Source: Deltaproteobacteria bacterium (GTDB lineage Bacteria; Myxococcota_A; Polyangia; JAAYKL01). From it: a stretch of 48,647 nucleotides of DNA. The notes under the pieces are model-generated. The model searched no databases. It saw only the letters and a program-made list of their open reading frames with translations, and was not told the DNA's origin. Made by a program: the position numbers and the translations under genes. The DNA is taken from the NCBI GenBank assembly GCA_029565915.1, contig JAKQNG010000272.1:1-48647 (forward strand), given 5' to 3'. Positions 6,841-15,414 of the stretch are shown one piece after another (positions within the stretch are counted from its first letter, which is position 1; the number at the start of each line of letters is the position of its first letter).

Positions 6841-9800
6841 ATGGGAAAATTCTGCGCACTGCTCGTTGCGCTGATGGTCGTCCTCCCGGAGGACGCGTTG
6901 GCATCAACGCGATATCTGCTGCCCCTCTCCACACGTTCCCTGTTGGAAGCCATCTCGCAGGAGGTGCTGGTCATTCCGGCGGCGGATAACGGCGGTCCGG
7001 ATTTGCGCAATCCGGCGGCGCAGGAGTGGCTGGCGGATATCGCGCAGGAACAGGCCGACTTCGCATTGTCGCTGCGCAAATGCTGTCCTGACGCAGTGGT
7101 GGAATACGGGTTCGGCATACTGGTGAACGCGGTGGTGGTGTCCGGCTGCACGGCGGATCAGCTGGCATCTGTGCCGGGCCACGGCGGTGTTCACGGAGAG
7201 CTCGAATTTGCGCTGCAACTGGACAGTATGGCCCTGACCACCCAGGTGCGGACCTTCCAGGCGTTGACCGAGCCGCCGTCGCGGGCCGGTGCCGGCGCGG
7301 TGGTCGCGCTGTTCGACAGCGGCATCGATGAAAGCCACTTTTTTATTGATCCGGCGGGAATCACCGTCACGCGGACCTTCTTCCGGCCGGGCGATCCGGT
7401 GGACCCGACGACGGACGTGGCGGGTGGCGATGACGGCATGGGGCACGGCACGCATCTGGCGGGAATCATCGCGGGTCGCGCGGATACCCCTGCGTTCATC
7501 AACGGCTACGACCTGCAATTCTCCGGTATGGCCCCCGGAGCCTCGCTGCTGAATTACAAGCTGTTCTACCGCGCCATCTCCGGTGCGATCACCGCCATGG
7601 AGGCCGAAGTCATTGCCGCCCTCGAATGGGCTGTCCGGGATGGGGCCCATGTCGCCGTTCTGCCGTTTGGCGCGACGCCGCCCGTGGCCGGGACGATCTG
7701 CTCACGCGCCCTGGACGCGGCCGCCACAGCGGGCATCCTTGTGGTGACGGCGGCGGGAAATGGCGGCGATGTGCCGGGCAGCATCCTCTTTCCCGGACTG
7801 ATGGAATCGCCGTTGACCGTGGGTGCCATCGACACCGGTCGCGTTTTCGCGGTCGCCGTCAACGTGTCGTCTTCGAGCACCACCCTTCCGGGCTACACGG
7901 ACATCATCGGTATTCCGCCAGAAGATGGACCGCCGCTGCCGTTGGAGATGGGGCCCATTCCATTTGTATCCGGGCAGGCTGTCCTGCCGGATCAGAACAG
8001 GGGATGTGAGCCATTCGACGAAGACCTTTTTACCGGTGCGGTCGCACTCCTTTCCACGGGCGGGTGCGCGGACGCGCTGAAGGTGCAGCATGCGGCCAAT
8101 GCCGGCGCAGCCGCTGTCATTTTCTACCAGTCCATTGAAGGCATGCCGGCGGTGGTCATGGCTGGTGAGTCGTTTGCCATACCGGCGGTGCAGGTGGGCA
8201 ACGCGGAAGGCCGGCTCCTGGAAGACTGGTTGTCGGACTGGCCGGATACGATGCTGGTGCTTCGAAGGGATGCGATCATCACACGGGTGCCGTCGATTTA
8301 CGGATGGGTATCCCCTTTTTCCGCGCGGGGCCCCACGGACGACGCGCTGCTGAAGCCCGACATGATTGCGCCCGGCGAACGCGTGCTGTCCTCATCCAAC
8401 GGTGAGGAACCGTGGGTGTTCGCGTCCGGAACGTCCGTGTCAACAGCGCATGTGGCCGGCGCGGCAGCGCTTCTGCGCGCGCAGTTTCCCGAATGGACGC
8501 CGTCGCGGTTGAAGGATGCGCTGGTGTCGGGCGCCAAAGCGGATTTCCGGTTTGCGCCGTATTTTTCAGCCTTTGAAAAAGGTGCCGGCACGCTGCTGCT
8601 GGCCTGGCTGGCGCAGTGGCCGGGTTTCGCATCCCCGTCATCGCTGTCCCTTGGAGAAGCCCTCCCCGGAAGCACCCTGGAGGGAGAATTTGATTTGACG
8701 CAGTTCGATCTGTCCGGCATCGAATCACCGGAGACGGCCTTTTCGCTGACATTTGATCAGGAGGATACCTTTCGCTCGCACGAGGTGGCCTTTGTCCCGT
8801 CGGACGAAGAGGGGCGCGCGGTGGTCCGGTTTTCGGTGACGACGGATGTGCAGAGTCCGGTTGGTGACTTTTCCGGCGCGGTGTCTGCCTGGCGGGGAGA
8901 ACAGCGGATTACCCTGCCGTTCGCCTATCGGACGGTGCCACCGATCGGTGAGGAGGTGCTGCTGCTGGACCTGACTTTCTCGTCTCCGCCGGATGCGGCG
9001 CGGATCGGTTTCTATCAGCAGCTTGTGTTGAACGCCGGTGCCATTCCGGACCTGCGCATCGCCGGCGTGGATGCCATTTCTGCGTCGGATCTGCTGCCGT
9101 TCCGGGCCATTGTGGCATTTACCGGTGACGATCAGGCCCACATGGACACACGGGTGGCAGACGCAGTGCTGCATGCGCTCTCTGCCTATGTGCAGCGAGG
9201 AGGGGCACTGCTGCTGGCCGGGCAGGGGGCACTGGCGGGCAGTCATCATCCCCGGATATTTCACTGTCTGGGCGCGGCGCCGGACGCAGATGTTTCCGCC
9301 TTTGTCTCTGACGCACCGGTACAGGCCAACGGGGCAATTCCCGGCGCCCCGGCAGAACCGTTCCTCCTTCGAGGGGCCACCGCACCGCCCACCGCCGATC
9401 TATCCGTGGTGCACACATGGAGGTATCTCATGTCGTCCGGAAGCCCGGTTCCCCTGGGAATGCCATTATTCCAGACCATTGAAACCGGCGGAGGCGGCGC
9501 GCTGCTGGGCGTTCTGTTCGATCCCTATCGCTACTACTCGCGTCATCCGGCATTGTGGAAAACCCGCGGGCGCAGCGCGGCCATGGGGTTCGGCTTCGAG
9601 GCCATCGCGGATGGCGAGCGTGCGCAGTCGCTGTTCACGTGGTTACTCAACTGGCTGCAGGAGCGCCTCGAACTGGCACTTGACGTCGAACGCTACGCAG
9701 ACGGTTACACCGTGATCCATGCGCGCGTCACGGGCGCGAACGGTGTCTCATTTGAATACCGGTTCAATGAAGATGAGTTCACCGTCCGGTCGGCATCGGC

Positions 9801-10071
9801 GCAGATAGGCTACGTGTTCGACGAGACGAAGGACAATCGGGTGACGGTGCTGGTCTGGAGCGCAAAGGGCGCTGCGGCGGTGGCGACGGCGGACATTCCG
9901 GCCTCCGGCGATGAAACGGACGACGGAAGAGACGATTCAGATGGGGAAGGAACGGATATTCCGGGGCGGGTGGACGTGCCCGTGGATGAACGCATTGTCC
10001 GTGTGAGGGACTGCTCCTGTAACATGGTGGGCGAGGGGATCGGGCGAACGCTCCTGCGACTGCTGCGTTAA
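6841..10071 (+). CDS. Secreted subtilisin-like serine protease (S8) with PA domain and C-terminal GATase-like region
   Basis: 1076 residues. ATG 6841 is chosen because AGGTGG lies 6 bases upstream and the product begins with a signal peptide (MGKFCALLVALMVVLPEDALAS); a GTG at 6811 is the alternative. The triad is D159 (ALFDSGID), H202 (GHGTH) and S532 (SGTSVSTAHVAG), with the oxyanion Asn in AAGNGG. A protease-associated-type insert with CADALKVQHAANAGAAAVIFY lies between His and Ser. After the protease come beta-rich segments, then a region with the look of a glutamine amidotransferase-like fold (about residues 700-940), and a charged tail. The last residues include CSC and a basic LLRLLR, reminiscent of a MYXO-CTERM signal but lacking its hydrophobic segment. 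Its stop is two bases from that of the convergent neighbour. Confidence 0.88.
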   Translation: MGKFCALLVALMVVLPEDALASTRYLLPLSTRSLLEAISQEVLVIPAADNGGPDLRNPAAQEWLADIAQEQADFALSLRKCCPDAVVEYGFGILVNAVVVSGCTADQLASVPGHGGVHGELEFALQLDSMALTTQVRTFQALTEPPSRAGAGAVVALFDSGIDESHFFIDPAGITVTRTFFRPGDPVDPTTDVAGGDDGMGHGTHLAGIIAGRADTPAFINGYDLQFSGMAPGASLLNYKLFYRAISGAITAMEAEVIAALEWAVRDGAHVAVLPFGATPPVAGTICSRALDAAATAGILVVTAAGNGGDVPGSILFPGLMESPLTVGAIDTGRVFAVAVNVSSSSTTLPGYTDIIGIPPEDGPPLPLEMGPIPFVSGQAVLPDQNRGCEPFDEDLFTGAVALLSTGGCADALKVQHAANAGAAAVIFYQSIEGMPAVVMAGESFAIPAVQVGNAEGRLLEDWLSDWPDTMLVLRRDAIITRVPSIYGWVSPFSARGPTDDALLKPDMIAPGERVLSSSNGEEPWVFASGTSVSTAHVAGAAALLRAQFPEWTPSRLKDALVSGAKADFRFAPYFSAFEKGAGTLLLAWLAQWPGFASPSSLSLGEALPGSTLEGEFDLTQFDLSGIESPETAFSLTFDQEDTFRSHEVAFVPSDEEGRAVVRFSVTTDVQSPVGDFSGAVSAWRGEQRITLPFAYRTVPPIGEEVLLLDLTFSSPPDAARIGFYQQLVLNAGAIPDLRIAGVDAISASDLLPFRAIVAFTGDDQAHMDTRVADAVLHALSAYVQRGGALLLAGQGALAGSHHPRIFHCLGAAPDADVSAFVSDAPVQANGAIPGAPAEPFLLRGATAPPTADLSVVHTWRYLMSSGSPVPLGMPLFQTIETGGGGALLGVLFDPYRYYSRHPALWKTRGRSAAMGFGFEAIADGERAQSLFTWLLNWLQERLELALDVERYADGYTVIHARVTGANGVSFEYRFNEDEFTVRSASAQIGYVFDETKDNRVTVLVWSAKGAAAVATADIPASGDETDDGRDDSDGEGTDIPGRVDVPVDERIVRVRDCSCNMVGEGIGRTLLRLLR

Positions 10072-10073
10072 GG

Positions 10074-10769
10074 TTATTCCGCTTCTTCCGGTTCGGCGGG
10101 TGCCTCGCCGTCCTTGGGTTTGCGCTGGCCGGACAGATCGACCTCGTCGTCTTCGGAATAGACTCGGACAGTAATGGAGGTCATCAGATTGCCGTAAGTG
10201 GCGTTGACGGTGGTGTCCCCCGACTTGAGTCCCACCATTTCGACATAGCTCCGCTGGTATTGTCCCCGGGTGGGGTCGGGAATGCGCTTCACGCTGACGA
10301 TGGTGGGGTCGTCCGATGTCCAGTCGGGCAGATAGCCTTCGATGTACGCTTCCTTTTCGCTCAGCACCCAGGCGGCGACATTCTTTTTGACCTGTCCCAC
10401 CCACAGGCGCAGCTTTTCGTGGCTGACCGCGATGGAGCCGGGAATTTTTACGCGGACCTTTGCGATTTTTTTGATTTCCGTTCCGACAATTTCCACTTCC
10501 ACTTCGTCCTCGCCGGATGCCACGGCTTTTAACTTCCCGTCGTTGGTGACTTTAACAATGTCGTTCTTCTGGCAGAAGAAGGTCATATCCACGCCATCCT
10601 TGATGGGGGTGCCATCCGCATCGACAGCAGTCGCGACGATTTGTCCTTCCGCGTCAAAACCCTCAAGGACATAGACTTCCTTGTCGAATCGGATGTCGGC
10701 CGGTGTGCTGCAGGCAGCAGTGACAATGGCCGCGGTCGCGGTCAACACAACGAATAGAACGCGTTTCAT
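10074..10769 (-). CDS. Lipoprotein with bacterial Ig-like (Big2-type) domain
   Basis: 231 residues from ATG 10769, preceded by GGAAAGGAA. The lipobox is VTAAC (C20). The mature part has a Big2-like beta-sandwich: IVKVTNDGKLKAVASGEDEV followed by KVRVKI, repeated more weakly further on (DPTIVSVKR...VGLKSGDTTVNATY). It ends in an acidic Glu/Pro/Ala tail. Such domains usually mediate surface or periplasmic protein contacts. It follows the DUF1573 lipoprotein gene on the minus strand after 94 bases and may share its transcript. Confidence 0.75.
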   Translation of the reverse strand: MKRVLFVVLTATAAIVTAACSTPADIRFDKEVYVLEGFDAEGQIVATAVDADGTPIKDGVDMTFFCQKNDIVKVTNDGKLKAVASGEDEVEVEIVGTEIKKIAKVRVKIPGSIAVSHEKLRLWVGQVKKNVAAWVLSEKEAYIEGYLPDWTSDDPTIVSVKRIPDPTRGQYQRSYVEMVGLKSGDTTVNATYGNLMTSITVRVYSEDDEVDLSGQRKPKDGEAPAEPEEAE

Positions 10770-10863
10770 GGGATTCGATTCCTTTCCCTGCGGTGGTGCA
10801 GTTTGCGAGGAGGCGAGACTACGGGATTTTTGAATTTCAGTCCACCGGTAAGAATCGTACTGG

Positions 10864-11952
10864 TCAGGGCTGGGAGAGGGGCGGAATCCGGGCGCCGGGG
10901 CGATCGTACTTGGCGACGGGTTCGGGCACGATGCTGTAGATGATTTTTGCGACGGGCTCATCCTTGTCGGTGGTTTTTACTGAGATTGCGTATTCGGCCA
11001 TCGCGTCATAATCCTTTGCGTGATCCTTTACATTGGCGATGACCACCCACTCCGAAGGTGTTTTGCCCTTTTTGACCTGCAGGTCGAGGTTCTTCTCTTC
11101 GTCGTCGACAGAGATCAACCGGAAGGGCTTTCCGGATCGCGACGTGAACCGGATTTCCCGTTCCACATATTTCCCGGCGACACGGCGCAGGAACATGCGG
11201 CTCGGATATTTGAGGTCACTCACGACCGTGGCGTATACCTTCTGTTCAATGGATGTCGCGTCGCTGCCTGTGAAGGCCACCTTCAGAAGAGTCTGGAAGG
11301 GCTGCATGTCCATTGCGCCGTTGAACGTGACGCGCCAGCTGCCCGCCGGGACATCGGGGCCGGTGACGGGATCGACCCGGAAATGGGCCGTATCCGAAAC
11401 CGTGACTGAGGTGATTTGCACCTTTGCCGGGTCGGTCGAGGTAATGGTGATGTCTTTGCTGGCGGTCTGTCCGCGGACCACATCCCCCATGTGCAGCAGA
11501 CGGGGTTCGATGACAATGTCCTGCACGATGGTGCCGTTGATGGCGGCCGTGGCGGAGGGTTTGTCGGGATCGTTGGAGTTGATGGTGATCGTTTTGCTGA
11601 ACGCGCCTGCGCGTCCGGTGGTATCGACGGATACCCGGACATCCGCGCTCTTGCCCGGCGCGATGTCCCGACTGGACGGGGCGGCAGCCGTGCAGCCGCA
11701 GCTGGCTTCCACGGCGCTGATGTGCAGGGCCATGGTGCCGCGATTGGTTACCTTGATGACCACTTCGGCGGTCTGACCCTGTTTCACGGTGCCGAAATTG
11801 TATTCGGCCCGATCAAGGGCAATGATGGGTCGTGTGGGAAGGGTTGATTGTTTGTCCGCAGGGGTTTCTTCGGACGGCGCATCCGCATTGCAGGCAACCA
11901 GCAGCGCGATCAGCATCCATCCCGCAACGAACCGGATATCGGGTCTGTTCAT
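10864..11952 (-). CDS. DUF1573-domain lipoprotein
   Basis: 362 residues with lipobox ALLVAC (C21). The first mature domain (about residues 45-140) is a DUF1573/ASPM-SPD-2-Hydin-type immunoglobulin fold: YNFGTVKQGQTAEVVIKVTN, then EASCGCT, then ITINSNDP. At least one more similar beta-sandwich follows (from about 145). GAGGAA precedes the ATG. It lies 38 bases after secG in the same direction. The role is unknown; DUF1573 proteins are exported and often surface- or periplasm-located. Confidence 0.82.
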   Translation of the reverse strand: MNRPDIRFVAGWMLIALLVACNADAPSEETPADKQSTLPTRPIIALDRAEYNFGTVKQGQTAEVVIKVTNRGTMALHISAVEASCGCTAAAPSSRDIAPGKSADVRVSVDTTGRAGAFSKTITINSNDPDKPSATAAINGTIVQDIVIEPRLLHMGDVVRGQTASKDITITSTDPAKVQITSVTVSDTAHFRVDPVTGPDVPAGSWRVTFNGAMDMQPFQTLLKVAFTGSDATSIEQKVYATVVSDLKYPSRMFLRRVAGKYVEREIRFTSRSGKPFRLISVDDEEKNLDLQVKKGKTPSEWVVIANVKDHAKDYDAMAEYAISVKTTDKDEPVAKIIYSIVPEPVAKYDRPGARIPPLSQP

Positions 11953-11990
11953 GGCGGTTTCCTCACTTTCGAGAAACGGGAATGGTTGAT

Positions 11991-12650
11991 TCAGTACGGA
12001 TTGTCGTCGCCCTCGGACGGGGCTGCGGCTGGTGCAGCCGGTGCGGGCGTCGGATTTGGCGCAGCGACAGGCGCGACGGGGGCCGCGGCGGCGGGCGCGG
12101 CGGGCGCAACAGGTCTGGATGATGCAGCGGTCTTTGCTGTAGTGGTCTTTGCCGCAGCAGCCGGTGGAGCAGCGGGAACCGCCGGGGCCGTTGCCGCCGG
12201 AGTTGGTGCGGCAGCCGGTGCTGCCGGGGCCGGGGCTTCTGGAGTGCCGGGAGCCTCCGGTGTCTCCGCGGGGACATCCGCCGGTGCGGGTTCTTCCTGT
12301 GCCGGAGCCGGTGCGGCCGCCGGAGGGGTCGCCGGATTCTTTGACAGTTCCTTCACGAGGTCGACTTCTTCACGGCCTGTCTCCATATCCATCAGGCTGG
12401 CCTTCTTTTCGAGGCCGGAGGACTTGGACGAGGACATATAGGCGAGCACCAGGGAAGAAACCATGAAGAGAATGGCGACGGTGCCGGTCATTTTCCCGAT
12501 GAAGGAGCCGGCGCCCCGAGGGCCGAATACGGCCGAACCGCTGCCGCCGAAGGCAACGCCCATGCCCCCGCCCTTGCCGGTCTGCAGCAGGATGACAAGG
12601 ATGAGAAACAGACAAAAAATGACGTGGAGTGTGGTCAGTAAATAAATCAT
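11991..12650 (-). CDS. secG: Preprotein translocase subunit SecG with long Ala/Pro C-terminal extension
   Basis: 219 residues, against roughly 75-120 for typical SecG. The conserved core is at the N-terminus: a first membrane helix ([20 protein letters not shown]), the cytoplasmic Gly-rich loop [14 protein letters not shown]...FG, and a second helix ([19 protein letters not shown]). SecG is the small auxiliary subunit of SecYEG that stimulates protein export. From about residue 100 the protein is a low-complexity Ala/Pro tail with a few Lys and a terminal EGDDNPY. It follows tpiA by 89 bases, matching the pgk-tpiA-secG order seen in many bacteria. Confidence 0.9.
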   Translation of the reverse strand: MIYLLTTLHVIFCLFLILVILLQTGKGGGMGVAFGGSGSAVFGPRGAGSFIGKMTGTVAILFMVSSLVLAYMSSSKSSGLEKKASLMDMETGREEVDLVKELSKNPATPPAAAPAPAQEEPAPADVPAETPEAPGTPEAPAPAAPAAAPTPAATAPAVPAAPPAAAAKTTTAKTAASSRPVAPAAPAAAAPVAPVAAPNPTPAPAAPAAAPSEGDDNPY

Positions 12651-12739
12651 GGCTGGCCTTTTACAATTGGACGTCGAGTGGTGTCAAGCAGTTGTTGGGT
12701 CTTCCCGGCTGGGAAACAGGTGATCCGTTGGCGGGTTTT

Positions 12740-13492
12740 TCAGGCGCCGGCGATGATGCCGAGGAACGAGTCCGCCTTCAGGGCAGCGCCGCCCACGAGG
12801 GCCCCATCCACATCGGGCTGGGCCAGCAGGTCCTTCGCGTTATCGGCCTTGACGCTTCCACCGTATTGAATACGCAGTTGTTCCGCCGCTTCCCTGCTGA
12901 ACATGCCGGCCACCAGGTTTCTGGTGAACCGGTGGGCGCTCTGGGCCTGTTCCGTGGTGGCCGTCTTGCCGGTCCCGATGGCCCATACGGGTTCATAGGC
13001 GATGGTAACCCTGGTGAGCTGGGCAGCAGTCAATCCCATAATGCCGGCTGTTATCTGGCGCTCCAGAACGGCTTCGGTCTGTCCGGCTTCGCGCTCTTCG
13101 AGCTTTTCGCCGATGCACAGGATGACATCGAGTTCGTCGGCCAGAAGGGCGTCCAGCTTGCGGCGGACGATGGCATCTGTTTCGCCGATGACATGGCGGC
13201 GCTCCGAGTGTCCCACCAGCGCAAACGACAGGCCGGCATCCTTGAGCATGGCGGTGGAGATTTCACCGGTGAAGGCGCCGTTCTTTTCAAAGTATACATC
13301 CTGGGCGCCGATGGCGATGGGACTGCCCGCGAGGGCCTTCCGCACCGCCGCAATGGCCAGAAATGGCGGGATGACGGCCACGTCCGCGTTTGCGTCGCCG
13401 GGGAGACGGGCGACCAGTTGTTCGGCCAGGGAAACGGCCTCCGCGATGGTGCAGTTCATTTTCCAGTTTCCGGCGATATAGGCTCTGCGCAT
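12740..13492 (-). CDS. tpiA: Triosephosphate isomerase
   Basis: 250 residues, normal length. All catalytic residues are visible: N9 and K11 in GNWKMN, H95 in GHSERR, E167 in AYEPVWAIGTG, and the phosphate-binding YGGSV and GGA motifs near the C-terminus. It interconverts dihydroxyacetone phosphate and glyceraldehyde 3-phosphate in glycolysis. It lies 18 bases after the PGK-like gene and upstream of secG, so this is a standard glycolytic operon context even though the PGK neighbour is degenerate. Confidence 0.96.
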   Translation of the reverse strand: MRRAYIAGNWKMNCTIAEAVSLAEQLVARLPGDANADVAVIPPFLAIAAVRKALAGSPIAIGAQDVYFEKNGAFTGEISTAMLKDAGLSFALVGHSERRHVIGETDAIVRRKLDALLADELDVILCIGEKLEEREAGQTEAVLERQITAGIMGLTAAQLTRVTIAYEPVWAIGTGKTATTEQAQSAHRFTRNLVAGMFSREAAEQLRIQYGGSVKADNAKDLLAQPDVDGALVGGAALKADSFLGIIAGA

Positions 13493-13510
13493 GTGATACC
13501 TCGTTCCTGT

Positions 13511-14713
13511 TCAGCGGTTTTTCCCCGCGGTGAATCCCAGCGCCGCAAGGGCCGGGAGTGTCTTTCCTTCCAGCATCCGCATCGCGGCGGTTTCGCCCGT
13601 GCAGACCATGTCGAATCCCTTTTCGAGTCCCAGTGTGCGGATGGTGTCCACCACGCCCTGGCCGATGGCCAGCGAGAAGGCCGACGAACCAGCGATGGCC
13701 CGTGCAATGGCCGTGCTGCTGTCCATGTGGTCTGGTCCCTCACCGGTACCGAATCGCCCGCTCCAGAGGATGGCGCCGGCTTTGCCGATGATTGGCCGAT
13801 ACCCGGCAATCGTCTGCGGCCCCGCGTCCAGAATTGTGGCGTCCGCGGGAATTCTGCCCGGCGACATGACGGCCACGCCGGCGTCGCTGCTGCGGACCGT
13901 CACATCCGTCGGCAGGATGACTTTCATGTTGCGCCGGGCGGCCCGTTCCAGGATGTCCCGGGCCAGGGGAAGGCGATTTTTTTCATAACGGCTGCGACCG
14001 GGATCTCCGCCCCGGGCGGCTTCGAAGGTTGTCGCAATTGAACCACCGATGATCAGACTGTCGATCCGGTCGAAGAAGGTGTCCAGCAGGGTCATCTGAT
14101 CGTCGATGACATCGCCGCCGAGGAGAAAAACGAACGGTTTCTCGGTTGCCGCAACCATGCGCCGCAGTGCGGTTGTTTCCGATGCGAACTGGAGTCCCGT
14201 GGTCTTCAGGCGGGCATGGCGGGTAATCGCGCAGGTGGACGCAAGCCGCATTTCCGACAGTGAAAAGGACTCATTTACATAGATGTCGCAGAAGGATGCC
14301 AGCTGTCGCGCGAGGCGATCATCGTTCTTCATTTCGCCCACGTGGAACCCCAGATTTTCCAGCAGGCAGATCTGGCCTTCGCGCAGCCCCTGAATTACGC
14401 TGCGGGCACCGTCTCCCACGCAGGAGTCGGTCAGGTAGATTTCACCGATGCGGGACATGGCTGCCAGATGGACCGCAACGGGTTCCAGAGACAGGGACGG
14501 ATCGAAGTTGCCAGCCGGATTGCCCCGATGGCCCATCAGGATGACGCGGGCGCCGTTTTCGACCAGATAATTGATGGTGGCGAGAGATGCCCGGATCCGC
14601 GAAGGATCGGTTACTTCGTTGTCAGTGACGGGTACATCGGTGTTGATCCGCACCAGTACACGGCGGGATTCCAGTTCGAGCTCGGAAAGAGAAGGGTTGG
14701 TTTTTGAATCCAT
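13511..14713 (-). CDS. Phosphoglycerate kinase-like protein with degenerate active site
   Basis: 400 residues, full PGK length and colinear with PGK throughout (RIRASLATINYL, SLEPVA, DIYVNESF, LIIGGSIATTF, LEGKTLPALAAL). Key residues are changed. RxDxN is R22-I-N24-T-D26; the Arg of SHLGRP is N65 in GHRGNP; the Arg of EN(L/V)RF is G122; the two Lys of GGxKVSxK are V202 and Q206; the nucleotide loop GGGD reads IGQG (350-353); and STGGGA reads CTGETA (371-376). R41 of the RIRASL motif remains. Normal PGK transfers phosphate from 1,3-bisphosphoglycerate to ADP; this copy probably cannot. It is the first gene of the tpiA-secG operon. A true PGK may be elsewhere in the genome. Confidence 0.85.
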   Translation of the reverse strand: MDSKTNPSLSELELESRRVLVRINTDVPVTDNEVTDPSRIRASLATINYLVENGARVILMGHRGNPAGNFDPSLSLEPVAVHLAAMSRIGEIYLTDSCVGDGARSVIQGLREGQICLLENLGFHVGEMKNDDRLARQLASFCDIYVNESFSLSEMRLASTCAITRHARLKTTGLQFASETTALRRMVAATEKPFVFLLGGDVIDDQMTLLDTFFDRIDSLIIGGSIATTFEAARGGDPGRSRYEKNRLPLARDILERAARRNMKVILPTDVTVRSSDAGVAVMSPGRIPADATILDAGPQTIAGYRPIIGKAGAILWSGRFGTGEGPDHMDSSTAIARAIAGSSAFSLAIGQGVVDTIRTLGLEKGFDMVCTGETAAMRMLEGKTLPALAALGFTAGKNR

Positions 14714-14732
14714 GCAGGTTGTTCGCGGTTGA

Positions 14733-14760
14733 TTGTCAATGGGAACGTGTTGTTTATGCT
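14733..14760 (+). promoter_or_regulatory. Candidate sigma70 promoter for the HD-domain gene
   Basis: TTGTCA (14733-14738), a 16-base spacer and TATGCT (14755-14760) lie 62 bases before the HD-domain start codon, in the divergent gap shared with the PGK-like gene. It is a sequence match only. Confidence 0.45.
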
Positions 14761-14822
14761 GGTTTCCGGGGGAGACATATGCTTGGAATTCCGGGTTTCG
14801 TCAAGCGGAGAAAGGGAATGCC

Positions 14823-15407
14823 ATGACACGCGATGATCTGTTGAAACTGGTGCAGGGCCGCCTTGGTGACAGTGCTACGATGCAGCACTGTCTGGCCTGC
14901 GAGGCATGCATGAGGGCGCTGGCGGTACGATTCGGAGAAGATCCGGTACACTGGGGAATGGCCGGTCTCGCCCACGACCTGGATCTGAATGTCTGCGCGG
15001 TAAATCTGGAACAGCACACACTGATTGCTGCGGAGGTACTCCGGGCCGCGGGTGTGAACGAGGATATTGTGCTGGCCGTCCTGGGGCACAACAACAAGGC
15101 GCCGCGGGACAGCCGGATGGCAAAGGCCCTGTGGGTGGTGGATCACACGACCGGCATGATTACGGCAGCGGCGCTGATCCGGCCATCGAAGAGCACGGCG
15201 GATCTGGATGTGTCGAGTGTCCGAAAACGCATGAAGGACAAGCGGTTTGCCGCCAATGTGAAACGCGAACAGATTGTCGCCTGCGAGGCCGGGCTCGGCA
15301 TGGCGCTCGATGACTTCCTCAGTATCTGCCTCGGGGCAATGAACGACATCCGGGATGTACTGCATCTGAACGGACATCCGGCACCGGTGGTCGAAGGTGG
15401 GAAATGA
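14823..15407 (+). CDS. HD-domain protein (predicted phosphohydrolase)
   Basis: 194 residues. ATG 14823 follows AAAGGGA at a good distance; the open frame extends further upstream but not in a protein-like way. HD-domain metal ligands are visible: H22 (MQHCLACE), H51-D52 (AGLAHDLDLN), H65 (EQHTLIAA) and H89 (LGHNN), which fits the HDIG-type subgroup of small HD proteins. Likely substrates are phosphoesters or nucleotides; the exact one is unknown. It is convergent with the lexA-like gene (7 bases between stops). Confidence 0.82.
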   Translation: MTRDDLLKLVQGRLGDSATMQHCLACEACMRALAVRFGEDPVHWGMAGLAHDLDLNVCAVNLEQHTLIAAEVLRAAGVNEDIVLAVLGHNNKAPRDSRMAKALWVVDHTTGMITAAALIRPSKSTADLDVSSVRKRMKDKRFAANVKREQIVACEAGLGMALDDFLSICLGAMNDIRDVLHLNGHPAPVVEGGK

Positions 15408-15414
15408 GGAATGC

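Noticed and set aside
12660-12687. TTGACA / TGTAAA promoter directly before secG
   Set aside because: The -35 is perfect, but the -10 lies only 9 bases before the start codon and overlaps the ribosome-binding region, so it is probably chance.
12629-14041. 470-codon plus-strand open frame across tpiA and the PGK-like gene
   Set aside because: It is the complement of real coding sequence. TpiA motifs on the minus strand are decisive.
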